Assembly (NCBI RefSeq): GCF_004025965.2
Contig: NZ_SAYU02000029.1
Span: 12,934 to 46,068 of the forward strand
Source: Phycicoccus flavus
GTDB taxonomy: Bacteria > Actinomycetota > Actinomycetes > Actinomycetales > Dermatophilaceae
Length of the DNA: 33,135 bases
Reading direction: 5' to 3'
The notes under the pieces were generated by a model. The model ran no database searches and was not told the origin of the DNA. It saw only the letters and a list, made by a program, of their open reading frames with translations. The translations under genes were made by a program, and so were the position numbers. Shown here piece after piece: positions 29,084 through 33,135 of this stretch (positions within the stretch are counted from its first letter, which is position 1; each line of letters starts with the position of its first letter).

Positions 29084-30457
29084 TCAGGGAGCTGTTCCCT
29101 GGGGTCCCGGGTGCCCGGTCCTGAAGAGACGGGCCACGCCGGAACCGGTCGGCGTGACGTCCGTCGCTGCGGCGGACAGGGTGTGTGGGGCAGCGAGGTC
29201 CGGCTTTTCCCACAGCGAGGCCCGGCGCATGGCGCGCAGTGACCGGACCTCCACCAGCGGCCGGCCGAGGTGCTCGACGGTGGTCCGTGCGGGGGCGTCG
29301 GCCCGGTCCACGTCGGAGAGCAGTCGCTGCCAGGTCGCGGGTGCGGCGTGGGCGGGCGCATGGAGGTGGACATGGCGCCGGTAACGCCCGGCCGTGTCCA
29401 ACAGCGCCACGTCGGGGACGTCGTCCACGTCACCGTCGGGGCGAGGACGCACCCGGTGCTCGTGGGGCAGCTGCGCGGCGTGGCGGTCGCCCAGGAGCAG
29501 TCGCGCGGTCGGAGCGGCCTGCAGGAGAGGGTCGAGCGTGACGACGAGGGCGGCGAGGTCGAACCGGGGTGACACCGTCACCACCACGTCGTCCGCGCCT
29601 AGGTCGAGAGCCCGCGTGGTGACCCCGGGAACGCCGACGCGGGCGGCGACGGCCAGCGACTCCAGGTCCTTCGCGTGGGCGGCGCCCTCGGATCCCCAGG
29701 TCCGCGGCTCCGCGCCCGCGTCCGGGCCGTCGTGCCAGACCGTCGCGTCGGCGGCGTGGGCCAGCAGGCCACCGGCGTCCCACGCGCGCGCGGCCCACTC
29801 CCAGTCCTCACCGCCGTAGGTGGTGAACCCCTCGTCGAAGCCGCCGACGTGGTCGAACCACCAGCGGCTGCAGGCCAGCGCCGCGGAGATCACGTGGCGG
29901 AAGGAGAGCGCGTCGGCGTGGAGCAGGTCGGCCGAGCCGGCGTACGCCTCCCGCAGCCAGGTGGGCTCGGTCAGCTCGTGCTCGGGTCCGCCGGTCTCGA
30001 TGGGCCGGTCCACCGGGACGGTCGCGAGGTCGGCGTGCCGTCGCCGACCGACGACGACGGCCTCCGGCAGCAGCCGCGGGAGGCGCGTGACGGCACGGAG
30101 GAACGACGGCTCGGGCGCACAGTCGGCGTCGAGGAAGACGAGCACCTCGCCCCGGGTGCGCCGGGCGCCGGCGTTGCGCGCGGCGGCAGCCCGGAAGCCG
30201 AGGTCCTCCTGGGTCACCAGGCCCACGCCGTCGGGGACGCTCGGGGGCGGGTCGGTGCCGTCGTCGGTGACGACCACGTCGACGGAGTCCGAGGGGTAGT
30301 CCTGGCGGGCGAGTGCGTTGAGGGTGCGCTCGAGCTGACGCTGCTGGCGGTAGTGCAGGACCACGACACCGACGGTGCGGACCGGCGCGTCCTGGCCCTC
30401 GACCAGGTCCCACCGGTTGGCCGGCACGGGGGTGCCCCACGGGGGCCGCGGGCTCAC
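29084..30457 (-). CDS. Family 2 glycosyltransferase
   Basis: The protein is 457 aa. The GT-A catalytic domain (~20-250) has VGVVVLHYRQQRQLERTLNA, a DDG, and LDADCAP as the DxD metal/nucleotide-sugar site. It ends with the acceptor-side motif GGFDEGFTTYGGEDWEWAAR, where ED is the likely catalytic base region. The C-terminal ~200 residues are less conserved. It transfers a sugar, donor unknown, probably to a surface glycan or glycolipid at the inner face of the membrane. The GTG at 30457 overlaps the upstream stop by 4 bases. It is the third gene of the glycosyltransferase operon. Confidence 0.88.
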   Translation of the reverse strand: MSPRPPWGTPVPANRWDLVEGQDAPVRTVGVVVLHYRQQRQLERTLNALARQDYPSDSVDVVVTDDGTDPPPSVPDGVGLVTQEDLGFRAAAARNAGARRTRGEVLVFLDADCAPEPSFLRAVTRLPRLLPEAVVVGRRRHADLATVPVDRPIETGGPEHELTEPTWLREAYAGSADLLHADALSFRHVISAALACSRWWFDHVGGFDEGFTTYGGEDWEWAARAWDAGGLLAHAADATVWHDGPDAGAEPRTWGSEGAAHAKDLESLAVAARVGVPGVTTRALDLGADDVVVTVSPRFDLAALVVTLDPLLQAAPTARLLLGDRHAAQLPHEHRVRPRPDGDVDDVPDVALLDTAGRYRRHVHLHAPAHAAPATWQRLLSDVDRADAPARTTVEHLGRPLVEVRSLRAMRRASLWEKPDLAAPHTLSAAATDVTPTGSGVARLFRTGHPGPQGTAP

Positions 30458-31497
30458 CGCGCCCACCACGACCGGTAGGCGCGGACCACGTCGTCGAGCG
30501 TGTGGGGCGGTCGGTAGCCGGGGGGCAGCCAGGTCCGTGCGGGGTCGTCCAGGGCCAGGGCGACCTCGGCGGGCCAGTCGTCCAGACCACGGACGAGGTA
30601 GGCGCCCGGGCGGAGGTCGTCGAGCTCGATCGTCGACGGGTGATGTCGCAGGAGAGGTCGCCGGCCCGCGGCGAGCCAGCTGTTGACCGACCCCGACGCC
30701 GAGGGGTGGCGGTGCGCGGCCACCGGGACCGTGATCTCGCGCATCGCCCGGACCAGGGCGTCGTCGTCGAGGTAGCCGGTGACGTGCCACGCCACCCCCT
30801 GGCCGTCGGCCAGTCGCCCCAGGTCGTCCGCGAGCTCGCCGTGGCCGGCGGCCACCCCCCCGAGGGCGGCGACGCCGAGGACGCGTCCTCGGGAGCGCAT
30901 GGCCACCGCCAGCTCGAGGGCCTCCGCGTGTCCCTTGTCGGGGTAGACCCAGCCGACGACCCCGATCCACCCGTCCTCGGGACGGCTCCGTGCGTCCGTC
31001 GGCAGGACGGCCGGCTGGCCGCCCGCGACCGGCGTCGGACCGGTGGACCGGGGCTCGAGCACGACGGGGAGCGGGATGACCTCCGGGTCGCGGGGCGCCC
31101 GGGGCACGGCCGCCGCGGCCAGGGTCGCCTCCCAGCGGCTGTTGACCGCCCACGCGGACGACCGCGCCACCACCTCGGAGTAGACCGCCGCCCGCCGACC
31201 CCACCGCGGCCCCTCGGCCGGTTGCGGGACGTCGTGCAGGGTGAGACTCAGGCGGGTCCGGGCCGCCCACGCGCCGACCACGTCCAGGGCTGCCTCCGGG
31301 GAGTCGAAGAGGCCGGTGGTGAAGTGCAGGTGGACCGAGCGGCCGTGGAGCCGCGCGGGCACCTCGTGGCCCCGGACGACGGGGGCGCCCGCCGCGACGG
31401 CCACCTGCCGGCCCAGCAGGGTGACCCCGTGCCGGTCCGGGCCGGGGAGCCAGTGCACCGGCAGGTCGTCGACCTGCGGGTCGACCGCCTCGCTCAT
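30454..31497 (-). CDS. GT-B glycosyltransferase (GT4-like)
   Basis: The protein is 347 aa. The C-terminal donor half has WIGVVGWVYPDKGHAEALELA (GT4-type 'G-x-x-x-x-KG' segment), WHVTGYLDDDALVRAM and a VPVAAHRHPSASGSVNSWLAAG stretch in place of the usual EPFG acidic motif; no clear E-x7-E is present. The N-terminal half binds the acceptor (LHFTTGLFDSPEA, LTLHDVPQPAEG). The variant active site makes the donor uncertain. Start ATG 31497 overlaps the upstream stop by 4 bases. It is the second gene of the operon. Confidence 0.8.
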   Translation of the reverse strand: MSEAVDPQVDDLPVHWLPGPDRHGVTLLGRQVAVAAGAPVVRGHEVPARLHGRSVHLHFTTGLFDSPEAALDVVGAWAARTRLSLTLHDVPQPAEGPRWGRRAAVYSEVVARSSAWAVNSRWEATLAAAAVPRAPRDPEVIPLPVVLEPRSTGPTPVAGGQPAVLPTDARSRPEDGWIGVVGWVYPDKGHAEALELAVAMRSRGRVLGVAALGGVAAGHGELADDLGRLADGQGVAWHVTGYLDDDALVRAMREITVPVAAHRHPSASGSVNSWLAAGRRPLLRHHPSTIELDDLRPGAYLVRGLDDWPAEVALALDDPARTWLPPGYRPPHTLDDVVRAYRSWWAR

Positions 31498-32726
31498 CCC
31501 GCGGCCTCCTCGCGGCGCCTGCCAGTCGACCCGGCCGGGTGCGCGGCCGCAACCCGGCCGAGGTCTCCGTCCCCCTGCCCCGGCCTGCCCCCGGCGAGGA
31601 GCTCGGTGTACACCTGCGCGTGCACGGCGCGCACCTCGGTGACCTGTCGCGCGCGAGCGTCGGCGTCGGCGCCCGGAAGGCCCTCGTCGCGCAGCCCGAG
31701 CGCACCCTCGACCGCGGCGAGCACCGACGACTCGTCGGCACCGTCCGGGCGCCACCGGTACACCCCCTCCGGTCCTTGGTCGACGAGGTGCCCGACGTCC
31801 GGCGCGACCACGCTCGTGCCGAGGTCGTGGCACGCCTCCAGCCAGCCGGAGTGCGTCCCGTGCCGGTAGGGCAGGACGGCCACGTCGAGCGAGGCCAGGT
31901 GCGACCACAGGGCGTCGTCGTCCATGGGCGGGTGGACGACGAGCCGGACGCCGTCGGCCGCGGCCTCGGCCAGGGCGCGGCACGTCCGACGGGCCCGGTC
32001 GTCCGCAGGTTCTCGCCAGGTCCGCTCGTGCAGCCACACACAGACGTCGGCGTCGGGCATCGCCCGGGCCAGGTGACGAAGCGCGGGCAACAGGCCGGCC
32101 GCGTCGGTGCCGGCGCGCAGGTCCTTCAGCGTCGTCCCGATGACCGGGCGCCCCACGGGTCCTGCGGCCGTCCGCGCGTCACGTGCCGCCTGCATCCTCG
32201 GCAGCGGGACGAGGTGCGGGTGCGGCACGACGACGGCCGGTCGGTGCCAGCGCCGCTCGATCTCGGCCGCGGCCCCGGGGGTGAGGGTCAGCACCGCGTC
32301 GGCGGCCGCGACGAGGACGGCGAGCCGGCCCTCGTGGCCGGCCTGGTCGTGCAGGTGGGGGTTCTCGAGGTCGTGGATGGTCTGCACGAGCGGTCGCCCC
32401 GTCTCGCGCAGGGCGCGGACCGTCTCCTCGAGGGTGGACACCGGCACCTGCTCCACCCCGAAGTGGACGTGCATGAGGTCGAAGGCGGACCGCGTGACCC
32501 AGCCGGGGGTGAGCATCCGCGGCGGCCACCAGCGTTCTCCAGCCAGGCAGTCGTCCCGGTCGGGGTGAGGGTCCGGCAACGCGGCGAACCCGGCCTCGAC
32601 GGGCATGACCGTCCGGGTGTACGCATGCCCACCGGGCACCGCAGCCACCGTGCGCACCCGTTCCGGCCGCCCGACGGGCGAGCGGGACCCGGCACCAGGC
32701 CGGACAGCAGGGGGCACGGACGTCAC
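31494..32726 (-). CDS. GT-B glycosyltransferase (GT4-like), first gene of operon
   Basis: The protein is 410 aa from GTG 32726. The N-terminal domain has the acceptor-side FDLMHVHFGVEQVPVSTL and LVQTIHDLENPHLHD. The C-terminal domain has VIGTTLKDLRAGTDAAGLLPAL, VVHPPMDDDALWSHLASLDVAVLPYRHGTHSGWLEACHDLG (normal Y-x-H/E-x-x-S-G-W-L-E-A layout) and a VVAPDVGHLVDQG end. It probably adds a sugar from a nucleotide donor to a surface glycan. A TACCAT box 7 bases upstream of the GTG suggests a leaderless mRNA. The stop overlaps the next gene's start by 4 bases. Confidence 0.85.
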   Translation of the reverse strand: MTSVPPAVRPGAGSRSPVGRPERVRTVAAVPGGHAYTRTVMPVEAGFAALPDPHPDRDDCLAGERWWPPRMLTPGWVTRSAFDLMHVHFGVEQVPVSTLEETVRALRETGRPLVQTIHDLENPHLHDQAGHEGRLAVLVAAADAVLTLTPGAAAEIERRWHRPAVVVPHPHLVPLPRMQAARDARTAAGPVGRPVIGTTLKDLRAGTDAAGLLPALRHLARAMPDADVCVWLHERTWREPADDRARRTCRALAEAAADGVRLVVHPPMDDDALWSHLASLDVAVLPYRHGTHSGWLEACHDLGTSVVAPDVGHLVDQGPEGVYRWRPDGADESSVLAAVEGALGLRDEGLPGADADARARQVTEVRAVHAQVYTELLAGGRPGQGDGDLGRVAAAHPAGSTGRRREEAAG

Positions 32727-32739
32727 GCCCGGAATGGTA
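32727..32739 (-). promoter_or_regulatory. Leaderless promoter of the glycosyltransferase operon
   Basis: On the minus strand TACCAT (32734-32739), then 7 bases, then GTG 32726. No Shine-Dalgarno is present. Confidence 0.5.
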
Positions 32740-33135
32740 CGAGAGGCCGCGGGACCCCTGGCGCCTCACAGGGCGGCATCTCGCCGCTCCCGCACACCGG
32801 CAGCCCGGGCCAGGCACTCTGTGGTGCCAGGCGACCGAGCGCTGCACGTGATCTTTCCCCGTGACGCGGAGGGTGCGCGCGGGGCGCGATGCACGCGGAT
32901 GGCGGGGTCACCGTCGCGGGGCCTCGCGCCTGCGCGCCGGAGGGGTCCTCAGTCAGTGCAGAGCTCGCGCGCGGTGGGCCGTGCGATCGCAACGCCCACC
33001 CTTGGACGGCGCCGACGGAGCACAGCGCCGATGTGTGTCTTTTCGGCACCCTTCTGTTGTCAACCGGTCGCTTCGAGGTGGGTCTTCCGTGCCGCTGCGG
33101 TCGGGCGTAGCGTCGTCGGCGCGGGTCCGGGAAGT
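32740..33135. other. Non-coding right end of the window
   Basis: About 400 bases with no convincing gene. The stretch 33027-33066 is lower in GC than its surroundings. TAGCGT at 33109-33114 on the plus strand may be the -10 of a gene starting beyond the window. Confidence 0.4.

Noticed and set aside
29084-32041. 985-codon minus-strand ORF read as one giant protein
   Set aside because: Only the part below 30457 is coding in this frame. The rest is an off-frame reading of the two upstream glycosyltransferase genes, which are complete in their own frames.
1-33135. CRISPR arrays, insertion sequences or integrases
   Set aside because: No regularly spaced repeats, transposase or recombinase motifs were seen on either strand.

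Overview
The window is very GC-rich with strong G/C third-position bias, dense operons, many 4-base start/stop overlaps and frequent GTG starts. Together with the dgt–dnaG neighbourhood, a gluABCD-type glutamate transporter and a SigE-family ECF sigma factor, this points to an actinomycete, perhaps in the Micrococcales; the genus cannot be fixed from the sequence alone. Several genes seem to be read from leaderless mRNAs: a -10-like TANNNT lies 7–8 bases before the start codon.

Layout. 0–2.6 kb: an AbiEi/DUF559-like gene bracketed by two copies of a 55-bp hairpin repeat, a YdeI-family gene, and a dihydrofolate-reductase-fold gene whose N-terminus is split off by a one-base frameshift. 2.6–8.7 kb: dgt, a Tat-exported vanadium-haloperoxidase-like enzyme, a small secreted protein, dnaG and its overlapping partner, then tRNA-Asn. 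9.2–11.7 kb: a Tat-exported PHP-family metallohydrolase with a very His-rich leader, a coupled hypothetical gene, a small three-helix protein, and a 0.7-kb stretch that is largely non-coding. 12.1–15.1 kb: a SigE-family ECF sigma factor, a membrane protein with one sensor-like domain, and a second membrane protein with two copies of that domain. Two near-identical ECF-type promoters (ATGCAACC-N16-CGTA) precede the first and last of these genes, so this looks like a self-contained sigma regulon and is the best candidate here for an undescribed signalling system. 15.3–17.9 kb: a vanY-like carboxypeptidase, histidine kinase and NarL-type regulator operon. 18.2 kb: a tRNA-Asn 3' fragment and a strong terminator.

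18.3–21.7 kb: gluABCD on the minus strand. 21.8–24.6 kb: an FAD oxidoreductase, a small Tat-secreted protein and a potassium channel. 24.6–26.5 kb: a fused chorismate-amidating enzyme resembling PhzE, without other phenazine genes. 26.6–28.3 kb: small membrane proteins and a two-gene cassette including a DUF2750-like protein. 28.4–32.7 kb: a sulfotransferase-like gene with a 20-codon upstream ORF, convergent with a three-gene glycosyltransferase operon that probably decorates a surface glycan. The last 0.4 kb shows no convincing gene.

Long ORFs antisense to the listed genes are treated as shadows of the high GC content.
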